Shown: piece after piece, positions 52,843 to 62,432 of the stretch
Layout: each line of letters starts with the position of its first letter
Position numbering within the stretch: position 1 is the first letter of the stretch
NCBI RefSeq assembly: GCF_029714325.1
Contig: NZ_CP121666.1
Span: 1,612,001-1,676,000, forward strand
Source of the DNA: Bradyrhizobium sp. CB1717
GTDB lineage: Bacteria; Pseudomonadota; Alphaproteobacteria; Rhizobiales; Xanthobacteraceae
DNA length: 64,000 bases
Reading direction: 5' to 3'
Made by a program: the position numbers and the translations under genes
The notes under the pieces: model-generated
Seen by the model: only the letters and a program-made list of their open reading frames with translations
Databases searched by the model: none
Told to the model about the DNA's origin: nothing

Positions 52843-53001
52843 AGGGCATGCTGTTGCCAAGAGGGTAGTCCATCCGACTCCCACATTGACCATGCGCGCA
52901 TCACGCACTTCGCCTACAATTCAAACTGAACTCGCGGCAGCAGCCCCTCACCCCACCCTCTCCCCGTAAGAACGGGGCGAGGGAGTGAGAGGGCGGTGCG
53001 T
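52780..53001. repeat. REP-like direct repeat, right copy, flanking a DUF559 gene
   Basis: Second copy of the unit at 52161-52401, offset by exactly 600 bp at the GCCCCTCACCC mark (52943 against 52343). Differences are concentrated in the stem of the first half, where the left copy has a longer GCGATGCGCAGCATCG hairpin. Confidence 0.9.
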
Positions 53002-53035
53002 TCCTCACAATTGCCGCTTACAGGAGACACCACCC

Positions 53036-53359
53036 ATGTACATCGCCATGAACCGCTTCCGCGTCGCCAAGGGCTCCGAAGCTGCCTTCGAGCAGGTCTG
53101 GCTTACTCGCGATACGCATCTGGACAAGGTGCCGGGCTTCGTCGAATTCCATCTGCTGCGTGGCCCCGAGCTCGAGGATCACACGCTCTACGCCTCGCAC
53201 ACGGTGTGGGCGAACCATGCCGCGTTCGAGGCCTGGACCAAGTCCGAGGCGTTTCGCGCCGCGCATCACCGGGCCGGCGACAACAAGCCGCTTTATCTCG
53301 GTCATCCCCAGTTCGAGGGCTTTGAGGTGATGCAGACGGTGGGACGCGGCGCGAAGTAG
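53036..53359 (+). CDS. IsdG/HmuD-like antibiotic biosynthesis monooxygenase, probable haem-degrading
   Basis: A 107-aa ABM-fold protein. The three residues that define IsdG-type haem oxygenases are at matching positions: N6 (MYIAMNRFRV), W67 (EAWTKSE) and H77 (FRAAHHRAG). The segments VPGFVEFHLLRGPE and HTVWANHAAFEAW are typical. Bradyrhizobium japonicum has two such enzymes, HmuQ and HmuD, that release iron from haem; this could be HmuD or a paralogue, but I assign no symbol. ATG 53036 has AGGAG nine bases upstream. No haem-uptake or Irr-box genes are adjacent. Confidence 0.8.
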   Translation: MYIAMNRFRVAKGSEAAFEQVWLTRDTHLDKVPGFVEFHLLRGPELEDHTLYASHTVWANHAAFEAWTKSEAFRAAHHRAGDNKPLYLGHPQFEGFEVMQTVGRGAK

Positions 53360-53378
53360 CGCGCCGCGCCGCAAGCAA

Positions 53379-54320
53379 TCAGCCCAGCGTGATCCTGTCG
53401 ATCTCGGCCATCTCGTCGGCGCTGAGCTTCCAGGCGATCGCCTTGACGTTCTCCTCGATCTGCTCGACGCGGGTGGCACCGGCGATCACGCTCGAGACTT
53501 GCGGGCGCGCCGCGAGCCAGGAGAAGGCGAGCTCGAGCATGCTGTGGCCGCGCGCTTGCGCAAAGGCCTGGAGCTTCTCGACGATGTCCTCGTTGCGCGG
53601 CGTGACGTAGCGGTCGCGCAGCCGCGGCACCTTGCCGAAGCGGGTGTCGGCAGGCGCGGCTTCGCCTTTCCTGTATTTGCCCGTCAAGAGCCCGCTCGCG
53701 AGCGGGAAGAACGGCAACAGGCCGAGCTTGTATTCCGTCGCGGCCGGCAGAAGGTCCTTCTCGATGTCGCGCACGAGCAGGGAATATTCGTCCTGGCAGG
53801 AGACGAAGCGGCTGACATTCATCGCGCGCGCGACGTACTCCGCTTCCGCGATCCGCCAGGCCGGAAAATTCGAATTGCCGATGTAGCGGACCTTGCCCTG
53901 GCGGACCAGATCGTCCAGCGCACGCAGGCTCTCCTCGATCGGCGTCAGCGGGTCGTAATCGTGCTGCTGATAGAGATCGATGTAATCGGTCTTCAGTCGC
54001 TTCAGGCTCGCTTCCACGGCCTCCATGATGTAGCGGCGCGAGGCGCCCTGCTTGGTGCCGTCCTCGGCCATGGGCTTGGCGTATTTCGTCGCCAGCACGA
54101 TGTCCTTGCGGCGATCGCCCAGCACGGTGCCGAGCACGGTCTCCGAGCCGCCCATGTTCGAATAGATGTCGGCGGTGTCGAACAGCGTGATGCCGAGGTC
54201 GAGCGCGCGATGGATGACCTTGCGCGAGGTCTCGAGGTCGGTGCGCTGGCCGAAATTGTTGCAGCCGAGCCCGACCGCGGACACGCGAAGGCCGGAGGCG
54301 CCGAGATTGCGAATTTCCAT
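53379..54320 (-). CDS. Aldo/keto reductase
   Basis: A 313-aa NADPH-dependent (beta/alpha)8 reductase. Start MEIRNLGASGLRVSAVGLGC, catalytic Asp and Tyr in FDTADIYSNMGGSE, Lys in VLATKYAKPM, and His in DLYQQHDYD; the NADPH site follows near SSVIAGATRVEQIEENVKAI. It resembles the YghZ/PdxI-like general group (AKR with GxSEExxG variation), so the substrate is unknown. ATG 54320 has AGGATC nine bases upstream. Convergent with the monooxygenase gene. Confidence 0.92.
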   Translation of the reverse strand: MEIRNLGASGLRVSAVGLGCNNFGQRTDLETSRKVIHRALDLGITLFDTADIYSNMGGSETVLGTVLGDRRKDIVLATKYAKPMAEDGTKQGASRRYIMEAVEASLKRLKTDYIDLYQQHDYDPLTPIEESLRALDDLVRQGKVRYIGNSNFPAWRIAEAEYVARAMNVSRFVSCQDEYSLLVRDIEKDLLPAATEYKLGLLPFFPLASGLLTGKYRKGEAAPADTRFGKVPRLRDRYVTPRNEDIVEKLQAFAQARGHSMLELAFSWLAARPQVSSVIAGATRVEQIEENVKAIAWKLSADEMAEIDRITLG

Positions 54321-54572
54321 GAAAGATCCTGTCGGAGATGAGCGGCGGGCATTCTGACCGCCGTGTGCCGCAGCAGCAAGCTGCCCGCCGCGCTGCTGCC
54401 ATGCCGGCAGCGCGCACAAAAAATGCGGCCCCTGTCAGACGCGGCGACTGACGGGGACCGCTTTGGGGCGCTTGATCGGTGACGGGGGGCCTGATCAGAC
54501 GCAGGTGCAGCGTAGTCCCGCTATGTTACGCGCCGGTGACAGGCCAAGTTATCCACAGGCTGTGCGCGGGGA

Positions 54573-55028
54573 TCAGAACAGCTTGCGATAGACGATGAAG
54601 CCGGAGCGCTCCGCGACCTTGTCGTACAGGCTCTGCGCCGTGACGTTGGTCTCGTGCGTCTGCCAGTAGACCCGCGGCGAACCCGCCAGTTTCGCCCGCT
54701 CATACACCCCATGGATCAGCGCCGAGCCGACGCCCTTGCCGCGGGCGGCTTCGAGCGTGAACAGGTCCTGCAGATAGCAGGATGGCTCGATCGCGGTGGT
54801 GCTGCGATGGAACAGATAGTGCGTCAGTCCGAGCAGCTTGCCGTCGCTTTCGGCGACCAGCGCGTGCACCGGCTCATAGGCATCGAAGAAGCGCTGCCAC
54901 GTCATCTTCGTGATCTCACCTGCAAGCGCGGTCGGGCCCGAGCGGCCGTAGAAAGCGTTGTAGCCGTCCCAGAGCGGGAGCCATTGATCGTAGTCCTGCC
55001 TCGTGACGGAGCGAATGATGAGCGACAT
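54573..55028 (-). CDS. GNAT family N-acetyltransferase
   Basis: A 151-aa acyl-CoA transferase. The acetyl-CoA loop reads EAARGKGVGSALIHG (about 93-107) after the strand CYLQDLFTL, and the C-terminal RVYWQTHETNVTAQSLYDKV is typical for GNATs of the amino-group type. The N-terminus MSLIIRSVTRQDYDQWLPLW also fits. The substrate is unknown. The start has no strong ribosome site. It is preceded on this strand by a REP-like unit. Confidence 0.9.
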   Translation of the reverse strand: MSLIIRSVTRQDYDQWLPLWDGYNAFYGRSGPTALAGEITKMTWQRFFDAYEPVHALVAESDGKLLGLTHYLFHRSTTAIEPSCYLQDLFTLEAARGKGVGSALIHGVYERAKLAGSPRVYWQTHETNVTAQSLYDKVAERSGFIVYRKLF

Positions 55029-55135
55029 GTGAGAATTCCGCGATCGATGAAGCGTCCTTCATACGTGATGAAGGGCAAGGCGATCAATTATCTTGGGAGT
55101 CGGAGGGGCATGCAGTCATGGCGACAGTGTGCCAT

Positions 55136-55306
55136 GCCCCTCACCCGGATTGGGCCGGACGATGCTTCGCGTCGCCGGGGCAATCCGACCTCTCCCCGCG
55201 GAAGGGCGGGGAGAGGTTAAGACAGCAAATGCTTGTTTGAGTGAGGGACGCACCGGTCTTTCGCTCCCTCGCCCCGCTCTTGCGGGGAGAGGGTGGGGTG
55301 AGGGGC
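55136..55306. repeat. REP-like unit without a gene, same ends as the DUF559 unit
   Basis: GCCCCTCACCC at 55136-55146 and GGGTGAGGGGC at 55296-55306 bound a 171-bp unit. Read on the minus strand it has the same two halves as the DUF559 unit, with GGTGCGTCC, then about 24 bases, then CTTAACC in place of the nuclease gene. It looks like an empty form. It accounts for most of 55029-55352. Confidence 0.85.
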
Positions 55307-55352
55307 TGCTTCCGCGGGCGCCGGCATTTGATGTTCGCACGCTGAAGCAACA

Positions 55353-56159
55353 TCACTCCGCGACGCGCAGATACCGGATCAGCTTGCGGCTCTGGGGATC
55401 GCGCAGCGAGCGGTAGTAGTCGGCGCGCGCCGGCGCATCGGTGTGGCGCACGAGGTCGGTAACCGGCGTGTAGCTCAGCATGCGCCCGCCGTCGGGCAGC
55501 GCGGCGCAGACGAAGCGCAGCACCTCGCCATTGCGCAATTTGATGTTGATCGGCGTCGCATCGCCGATCCGCACCATCTCCATGCGCTGTGCGATGAAGG
55601 TGCCGAGCTCGTCCTCGGGCAGTTCGAACGCGCCGGTGTCGCGGCTGTGATACATCAGCGCGATGAAGGGCGGCTTGCCGTCGGCGATGTCGTCCGGCAC
55701 CGCAAAATAATCGCGGAAGGCGCGGTTGATGAATTCGGCCCGCGTCTCCGTGTCGAGCAGCACGATGCCGATGTCGACCTGGTCGAGTGCGGCCGACAGC
55801 CGCGCGGCGGTGGCGTGGCTCTGGCGCTCGGTGGCGAAGGCGGCGAGCAGCCGCTCGCGCATCAGGCCGGTGATGCCTGCGGTGCCGAAGGCCGTCACCG
55901 CGAGCAGGCCGACCAAGTCCGCGCTGGCATGGAAGGGCACGGCGCGATGGCCGGCGAAGAACAGCGCCGCGCCGGCGACCGCGAGGGCCGCGCTGGCCAT
56001 GGCGGAGGCGAAACCCGCCAGCGCGCCGGCAAGTGCGACGACGCAGACGAAAAGTGGGGCAGGCGAGGGAATGTGAATGGAGCGATCGAGCAGGATCGCC
56101 AGCAGCGTGATCGCTACCGTCAGCATCGGGCCGCAGATTGCGCGCCATCCGGACCGCAT
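55353..56159 (-). CDS. Membrane protein with PAS domain, no output domain
   Basis: A 268-aa protein. The N-terminal part has four membrane segments (CGPMLTVAITLLAILLDRSI, LFVCVVALAGALAGFASAMA, LAVAGAALFFAGH and ADLVGLLAVTAFGTAGITGL, about 10-105), resembling the DUF4118-type four-helix bundle of sensor kinases. A single PAS domain follows from about 130 (ALDQVDIGIVLLDTETRAEF, then RAFRDYFAVPDD) to 245. No histidine kinase, GGDEF or other output region follows: the protein ends after RYLRVAE. It may be a truncated sensor or a ligand-binding membrane protein. ATG 56159 was selected; the frame is open 38 residues further. Confidence 0.75.
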   Translation of the reverse strand: MRSGWRAICGPMLTVAITLLAILLDRSIHIPSPAPLFVCVVALAGALAGFASAMASAALAVAGAALFFAGHRAVPFHASADLVGLLAVTAFGTAGITGLMRERLLAAFATERQSHATAARLSAALDQVDIGIVLLDTETRAEFINRAFRDYFAVPDDIADGKPPFIALMYHSRDTGAFELPEDELGTFIAQRMEMVRIGDATPINIKLRNGEVLRFVCAALPDGGRMLSYTPVTDLVRHTDAPARADYYRSLRDPQSRKLIRYLRVAE

Positions 56160-56287
56160 GGCCTGTCTCGTTCCTCCCTGAACGAGGGAACGCCGCAACA
56201 CTGACCGATTGTTGCGCCGGCGCGGTGAGGAATCGTGCGGAGTGCTTAAGGGCGGCTTGCGCGGGCGCGCCAAGATTTCGGATGATT

Positions 56288-56446
56288 TTAGACCAAATGC
56301 GAATGCCTGACGCGCTGCTGCAACGCCGGCGCATTCAGCGTCGAGGTGCCCGAGCTCTTGCGCATGCCGGTGAAAATCAACAGCGATGCCGCGACCAGGA
56401 TGGCCGCGGTCAGGGTAATTGCAACGACGACCACAGGTGATTTCAT
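56288..56446 (-). CDS. 52-aa membrane protein of unknown function
   Basis: A small gene (ATG 56446, TAA 56290-56288). The product starts with a membrane segment (MKSPVVVVAITLTAAILVAA, continuing SLLIF) and ends with a polar tail of about 25 residues rich in Ser, Arg and His. The frame has GC-rich third positions. It lies 73 bases after the 58-aa membrane gene on the same strand, so the two may be co-transcribed. No family is recognised. Confidence 0.55.
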   Translation of the reverse strand: MKSPVVVVAITLTAAILVAASLLIFTGMRKSSGTSTLNAPALQQRVRHSHLV

Positions 56447-56519
56447 CGACGTCCCGTCGCGATGCCGGTCAGCGCGGGCCGCGCGGCACCTTGAAGGCGA
56501 GTCCAGGATGAAACGGGAA

Positions 56520-56696
56520 TCAGACCGGCAGGCCCATCGCCATGGTCGCCTTGGTCGACAGCACTGTCAGGGTGACGATCAGGCACAGCGAAAGCGCAGC
56601 GACGGCAAGCGAGGCCGCGACCGCATTGGTCAGCCGGGAAGACGAAACGGTAGCGGGTTGGCCCTGAAAGCCTGCCGTGCCGGACGCCCGAGTCAT
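56520..56696 (-). CDS. 58-aa membrane protein of unknown function
   Basis: A small gene (ATG 56696, TGA 56522-56520). The product has a polar N-terminus (MTRASGTAGFQGQPATVSSS) and one membrane segment (NAVAASLAVAALSLCLIVTL, about 24-43), then a short tail ending MAMGLPV. Third positions are GC-rich. No ribosome site better than AGGATTTAGACC is seen. The adjacent 52-aa gene has the same orientation. Confidence 0.55.
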   Translation of the reverse strand: MTRASGTAGFQGQPATVSSSRLTNAVAASLAVAALSLCLIVTLTVLSTKATMAMGLPV

Positions 56697-56851
56697 GGTC
56701 TAAATCCTTCAACGTGCGAGCGAATCACCCGCGACGCCGAATAATTTCACCATTTCAACCGGCAATATTGCGGCAGCTGCCGCGGCAAAGATGGCGGGAT
56801 TGCGGCAAAGATTAACGCTGTGCCCGCTATTCCCCAGCGCTGCACCAATTT

Positions 56852-57502
56852 TCAGGCCCCCGCCGCGATGCTGGCGGGGTCGTCGATGTCGGCCGGACGC
56901 CAGTCCATCGACACGAAGCCGGGGGCGGCCTCGACGCGGTTGAGCCAGTCCCGGATCGCCGGGAAGGCCTCGAGGTCGAAGTCGCAGCGATCGGCGAGGT
57001 GGGTGTAGCCGTAGAGCGCGATGTCGGCGACCGTGAGCTGGCGGGCGGCGAAGTAGGGGCTGGTCTTGAGGTGGTTCTCCATCACCTGGAGCGCGCCATA
57101 GCCGCGCTCCATCCAGTCCTCCAGCGCGTGGGTCTGCAGGTCGCGGCCGCCCTTCACCAGCGATAGCCAGAAATAGGCGGCGCCGATATTCGGCTCGAGC
57201 GCGTGCTGCTCGAAGAACATCCATTGCAGCGCCTCGGCGCGGTCGATGCGGTTCTCCGGTGCGAGCGGCGTGCCGACGGCGACGTACCAGAGGATGGCGT
57301 TGGACTCGGCGAGAAAGCGGTCCTCGCCGACCTCGAGCAGCGGCACCTGGCCCGACGGGTTCTTGGACAGGAAGTCCGGCGTGCGGCTTTCGCCGCGCAG
57401 AATGTCCACCTCCACCGCTTCGTAAGGTACGTTCAACAGCGCCAGCGCAAGGCGGACCTTGTAGCTGTTGCCGGAGCGTTGCATCGAATAGAGCTTGTAC
57501 AT
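56852..57502 (-). CDS. Glutathione S-transferase family protein
   Basis: A 216-aa GST. The N-terminal domain has MYKLYSMQRSGNSYKVRLAL, with Ser in the position of the catalytic residue, then NPSGQVPLLEVG with the cis-Pro and FLAESNAILWYVA, the glutathione-binding Glu-Ser pair. The C-terminal domain contains RQLTVADIALYGYTHLAD, the N-capping box. A general theta/zeta-type GST for detoxification; the substrate is unknown. ATG 57502 matches the conserved start. Confidence 0.92.
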   Translation of the reverse strand: MYKLYSMQRSGNSYKVRLALALLNVPYEAVEVDILRGESRTPDFLSKNPSGQVPLLEVGEDRFLAESNAILWYVAVGTPLAPENRIDRAEALQWMFFEQHALEPNIGAAYFWLSLVKGGRDLQTHALEDWMERGYGALQVMENHLKTSPYFAARQLTVADIALYGYTHLADRCDFDLEAFPAIRDWLNRVEAAPGFVSMDWRPADIDDPASIAAGA

Positions 57503-59256
<1,754 letters not shown>

Positions 59257-59276
59257 GCCGAAGACAGTGCGAATTG

Positions 59277-59306
59277 AAAAGGCCCGCTTCGTGCGGGCCT
59301 TTTTAT
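59277..59306 (+). terminator. Intrinsic terminator after the aspartate aminotransferase gene
   Basis: AAAAGGCCCGC and its complement GCGGGCCTTTTT form an 11-bp stem around TTCGT, ending in a run of five T residues. Confidence 0.92.
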
Positions 59307-59425
59307 TGTTTGCACGCTTCTGGTCGCGCGCTATCTGGCACCACCGCGGCTCTTGTGGCATAGACCATCGCGCGGCGTGTGCCGCGTCCTTCCTGCTCGC
59401 ATCCTATTCATCGCCGGAGACATTC

Positions 59426-59908
59426 ATGCGCCGTTCGTTCATCTTCGCCGGGCTCGTCGCCACGAGCCTCGTTGCCTCGGTCACCGGCGGCAGCGCGCAG
59501 CAGCAGCGGATGGTCCGGGTCGGCGTGCTCGAATGCCGCGGCGGCGCCAGCGTCGGCTTCATCGTGGGATCGGTGACCAATCTCGGATGCGTGCTGCGCG
59601 CCGACGGCTTGCCTGACGACCGCTATGTCGCGACGATCCGGAAAGTGGGCCTCGACATCGGCATCACCCAGGAGACCACGCTGGCCTGGGGCGTGTTCGC
59701 GCCGGTCGACCGGCTCGGTCCCGGCGACCTCTCCGGCAATTATGCTGGCGCGCAGGGCAGCGCCGCGCTCGGCGTCGGCGTCGGCGGCAACGTGCTGATC
59801 GGCGGCTCCAACAACTCGATCGCGCTCCAGCCGCTCAGCGTGCAGGGCCAGGTCGGCCTCAGCGTCGCCGCCGGTCTCGAAAGCCTGGAACTGCGTCCGG
59901 GCCGTTAA
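59426..59908 (+). CDS. DUF992 domain periplasmic protein
   Basis: A 160-aa protein with signal peptide (MRRSFIFAGLVATSLVASVT, cut after GGSA near 24). The mature part is DUF992: VRVGVLECRGGASVGFIVGS, then TNLGCVLRADG with the second Cys, and GNYAGAQGSAALGVGVGGNV, NNSIALQPLSVQGQVGLSVA. The domain is common in Rhizobiales and its function is unknown. The start has GGAG seven bases upstream. A terminator follows. Confidence 0.88.
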   Translation: MRRSFIFAGLVATSLVASVTGGSAQQQRMVRVGVLECRGGASVGFIVGSVTNLGCVLRADGLPDDRYVATIRKVGLDIGITQETTLAWGVFAPVDRLGPGDLSGNYAGAQGSAALGVGVGGNVLIGGSNNSIALQPLSVQGQVGLSVAAGLESLELRPGR

Positions 59909-59922
59909 CACTTTTGCGTGTG

Positions 59923-59950
59923 ATCGCGCCGCGCGAAGCGGCGCGATTTT
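59923..59950 (+). terminator. Intrinsic terminator after the DUF992 gene
   Basis: ATCGCGCCGC at 59923-59932 and GCGGCGCGAT at 59938-59947 form a perfect 10-bp stem around GCGAA; TTT follows. Confidence 0.85.
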
Positions 59951-60063
59951 ACGGACGACGCACCGCAGCGACGTTTGATGCTTGCCAAATCTGAGGGACG
60001 GGCAGAGCATCTGCGTTTGCCGACCCAATCATGGGCCGAGCTCCACACAAAGGAGGCGGCGAA

Positions 60064-62112
60064 ATGGGACAAGACGTCAGAAGTCCCCGAGGTCCACGGT
60101 GCATCGCGCTGGTGGGCCCTTTCCAAAGCGGTAAAACCACACTTCTTGAAGCAATATTGGCGCGAACGGGCGCAATCCCGCGCGCCGGCAGTGTCGACGC
60201 CGGAACTTCCGTCGGCGACGCCTCCCCGGAGGCCCGTCATCACAAGATGACCGTCGGCCTCACTGCCGCCACCACGAGTTTCATGGGCGACAGCTACACC
60301 TTCCTGGATTGTCCCGGTTCCGTCGAGTTCGCCCACGACATGCGCGCCGCGCTGCCCGCGGTCGATGCCGCCATCGTGGTCTGCGAGGCCGACGAGAAGA
60401 AGCTGCCGCAACTTCAGATCATCCTGCGCGAGCTGGAGGAGCTGAAGATCCCGCGTTTCCTGTTCCTCAACAAGATCGACCGCGCCAATCAGCGCATCCG
60501 CGAGACCCTCGCGATGCTGCAGCCCGCCTCCCGCGTGCCGCTGGTGCTGCGCCAGATCCCGATCTGGAAGGGCGAGCTGATCGAGGGCTTCGTCGATCTC
60601 GCGCTGGAGCGCGCCTTCATCTATCGCGAGCACAAGGCCTCCGAGGTGGTCGCGCTCGAAGGCGGCGATCTCGACCGCGAGAAGGAAGCCCGCTTCTCGA
60701 TGCTGGAGAAGCTCGCCGATCACGACGACGCCCTGATGGAGCAGTTGCTGGAGGACATCCAGCCGCCCCGCGATGCCGTGTTCGACGATCTCGCCCGCGA
60801 ACTGCGCGAAGGGCTGATCTGCCCGGTGCTGATCGGTGCTGCCGCGCGCGAAAACGGCGTGCTGCGCCTGATGAAGGCGCTGCGCCACGAGGCGCCCGGC
60901 ATCGCCGAGACCGCCAAGCGCCTCGGTGCGCCCGAGAGCAAGGACGCGCTCGGCTACGTCTTCAAGACGCTGCATTCGCAGCACGGCGGAAAGCTGTCGC
61001 TGACGCGGCTCGTCGCCGGCCATCTCGACGACGGCGCCACGCTGCAATCTTCCTCCGGCGGCGCGGGGCGCATCTCCGGCATCCTCGCCGTCAACGGCGC
61101 CTACGACACCAAGCGTGCCTCGGCGGAAGCCGGTGACACCGTGGCGCTCGCCAAGCTCGATCCGGTCAAGACCGGCGACATGGTCTCGAGCGGCAAGACG
61201 CAGCCGGAGGCGCTGGTCACGGCGGAGCCGACATCGGCCGTGCTCGCGATCTCGGTTGCGGCCACCGACCGCAAGGACGACGTCAAGCTCGGCCAGGCGC
61301 TGACGCGGCTGCACGAGGAGGATCCTTCGCTCCTGATCGTGCAGAATCCCAAGACCCACGACACCGTGCTGTGGGGCCAGGGCGAGATGCACCTGCGCGT
61401 CGCCAGCGAGCGCTTGCGCGATCGCTTCGGCGTCAAGGTCACCTCGCATCCGCCCGCGATCGGCTACCAGGAGACCATCCGCAAGCCGATTACCCAGCGG
61501 GGTCGTCACAAGAAGCAGTCCGGCGGCCACGGTCAGTTCGGCGATGTCGTGCTCGACATCAAGCCGCTGCCGCGCGGCGACGGCTTCAAGTTCGCCGAGA
61601 AGGTGGTGGGCGGCGCGGTGCCGCGCAACTACATCCCGGCGGTGGAGGAGGGCGTCGTCGATGGCCTCACGCGCGGTCCGCTCGGCTTTCCCGTCACCGA
61701 CGTGCAGGTGACGCTGACCGACGGCTCCTATCACAGCGTCGATAGCTCCGATCTCGCCTTCCGCACGGCAGCGCGGGTCGGGCTCAACGAAGGCCTGCCG
61801 CAATGCCAGCCGGTGCTGCTGGAGCCGATCCACGTGGTCGAGATCGTCTGTCCGACCGATGCCACCGCCAAGATCAACGCGATCCTGTCGGCGCGGCGCG
61901 GCCAGATCCTCGGCTTCGACACCCGCGACGGCTGGAGCGGCTGGGACTGCGTCCGCGCCATGATGCCGGAAGCCGAGATCGGCGAGCTCATCGTCGAGCT
62001 GCGTTCCGCGACAGCAGGCGCCGGCAGCTTCACCCGCCAGTTCGACCACATGGCCGAAGTCACGGGCCGCGCCGCCGACCAGATCATCGCCGCGCATCAG
62101 CACGCGGCGTGA
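60064..62112 (+). CDS. EF-G-like translation GTPase paralogue with altered G motifs
   Basis: A 682-aa EF-G2-type protein. G1 GPFQSGKT (18-25) and G4 NKID (136-139) are intact. G3 reads DCPGSVEF (82-89) where EF-G has DTPGHVDF: the catalytic His is Ser. The canonical G2 (RGITI) is replaced near 62-70 (MTVGLTAAT). Domain II, domain IV (QSGGHGQFGDVVLDIKPL), and domain V follow, so the overall EF-G form is kept. The usual fusA/EF-G is outside this window. ATG 60064 follows AAGGAGG. It may be a slow or conditional GTPase; EF-G2 paralogues in other bacteria are poor or inactive in translocation. No partner is nearby. Confidence 0.85.
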   Translation: MGQDVRSPRGPRCIALVGPFQSGKTTLLEAILARTGAIPRAGSVDAGTSVGDASPEARHHKMTVGLTAATTSFMGDSYTFLDCPGSVEFAHDMRAALPAVDAAIVVCEADEKKLPQLQIILRELEELKIPRFLFLNKIDRANQRIRETLAMLQPASRVPLVLRQIPIWKGELIEGFVDLALERAFIYREHKASEVVALEGGDLDREKEARFSMLEKLADHDDALMEQLLEDIQPPRDAVFDDLARELREGLICPVLIGAAARENGVLRLMKALRHEAPGIAETAKRLGAPESKDALGYVFKTLHSQHGGKLSLTRLVAGHLDDGATLQSSSGGAGRISGILAVNGAYDTKRASAEAGDTVALAKLDPVKTGDMVSSGKTQPEALVTAEPTSAVLAISVAATDRKDDVKLGQALTRLHEEDPSLLIVQNPKTHDTVLWGQGEMHLRVASERLRDRFGVKVTSHPPAIGYQETIRKPITQRGRHKKQSGGHGQFGDVVLDIKPLPRGDGFKFAEKVVGGAVPRNYIPAVEEGVVDGLTRGPLGFPVTDVQVTLTDGSYHSVDSSDLAFRTAARVGLNEGLPQCQPVLLEPIHVVEIVCPTDATAKINAILSARRGQILGFDTRDGWSGWDCVRAMMPEAEIGELIVELRSATAGAGSFTRQFDHMAEVTGRAADQIIAAHQHAA

Positions 62113-62142
62113 ATCTGTCTCTCGCGCAGTGAGGGACGTACG

Positions 62143-62198
62143 CCTCTCTCACTCCCTCTCCCCGTTCTTACGGGGACAGGGAGGGGTGAGGGGCTGTT
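62143..62198. repeat. REP-like half-unit, family A
   Basis: CCCTCTCCCCGTTCTTACGGGG then AGGGGTGAGGGGCTG, a half-unit like those around the DUF559 gene, with the same GGTGAGGGGC end. It lies 30 bases after the EF-G-like stop. Confidence 0.8.
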
Positions 62199-62245
62199 CT
62201 CACACGTGCGGTGAACGTTGGACTCTCGCGCTCTCCTCCCTACCG

Positions 62246-62326
62246 TCATTGCGAGCGCAGCGAAGCAATCCAGACTGTCTCCGAGGAGGTCTGGATTGCT
62301 TCGTCGCAAGAGCTCCTCGCAATGAC
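62246..62326. repeat. Intergenic palindromic repeat, family B
   Basis: Arms TCATTGCGAGCGCAGCGAAG and complement near GAGCTCCTCGCAATGA; inner GAAGCAATCCAGAC and GTCTGGATTGCTTC. Second copy of the element at 7721-7804. Confidence 0.85.
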
Positions 62327-62364
62327 GGAGAAGACAGACAGGCAGTCTCTTGCATTCGCCCACA

Positions 62365-62385
62365 AATGATGTATTTTACATCATT
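62365..62385. promoter_or_regulatory. Palindrome in the promoter of the XRE gene
   Basis: AATGATGTA at 62365-62373 and TACATCATT at 62377-62385, a perfect 9-bp inverted repeat with three bases between, in an AT-rich stretch (62360-62425) that contrasts with the GC-rich surroundings. It ends 47 bases before the XRE start and is a likely operator for it. Confidence 0.65.
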
Positions 62386-62432
62386 GTATATGTGCAAGAT
62401 ATCACTTATAACTCCTGATACGTGAGGCCAAG

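Noticed and set aside
59905..62103. A 732-codon open frame on the minus strand
   Set aside because: It is the antisense shadow of the EF-G-like gene and shows no domain; such long shadows are expected at this GC content.
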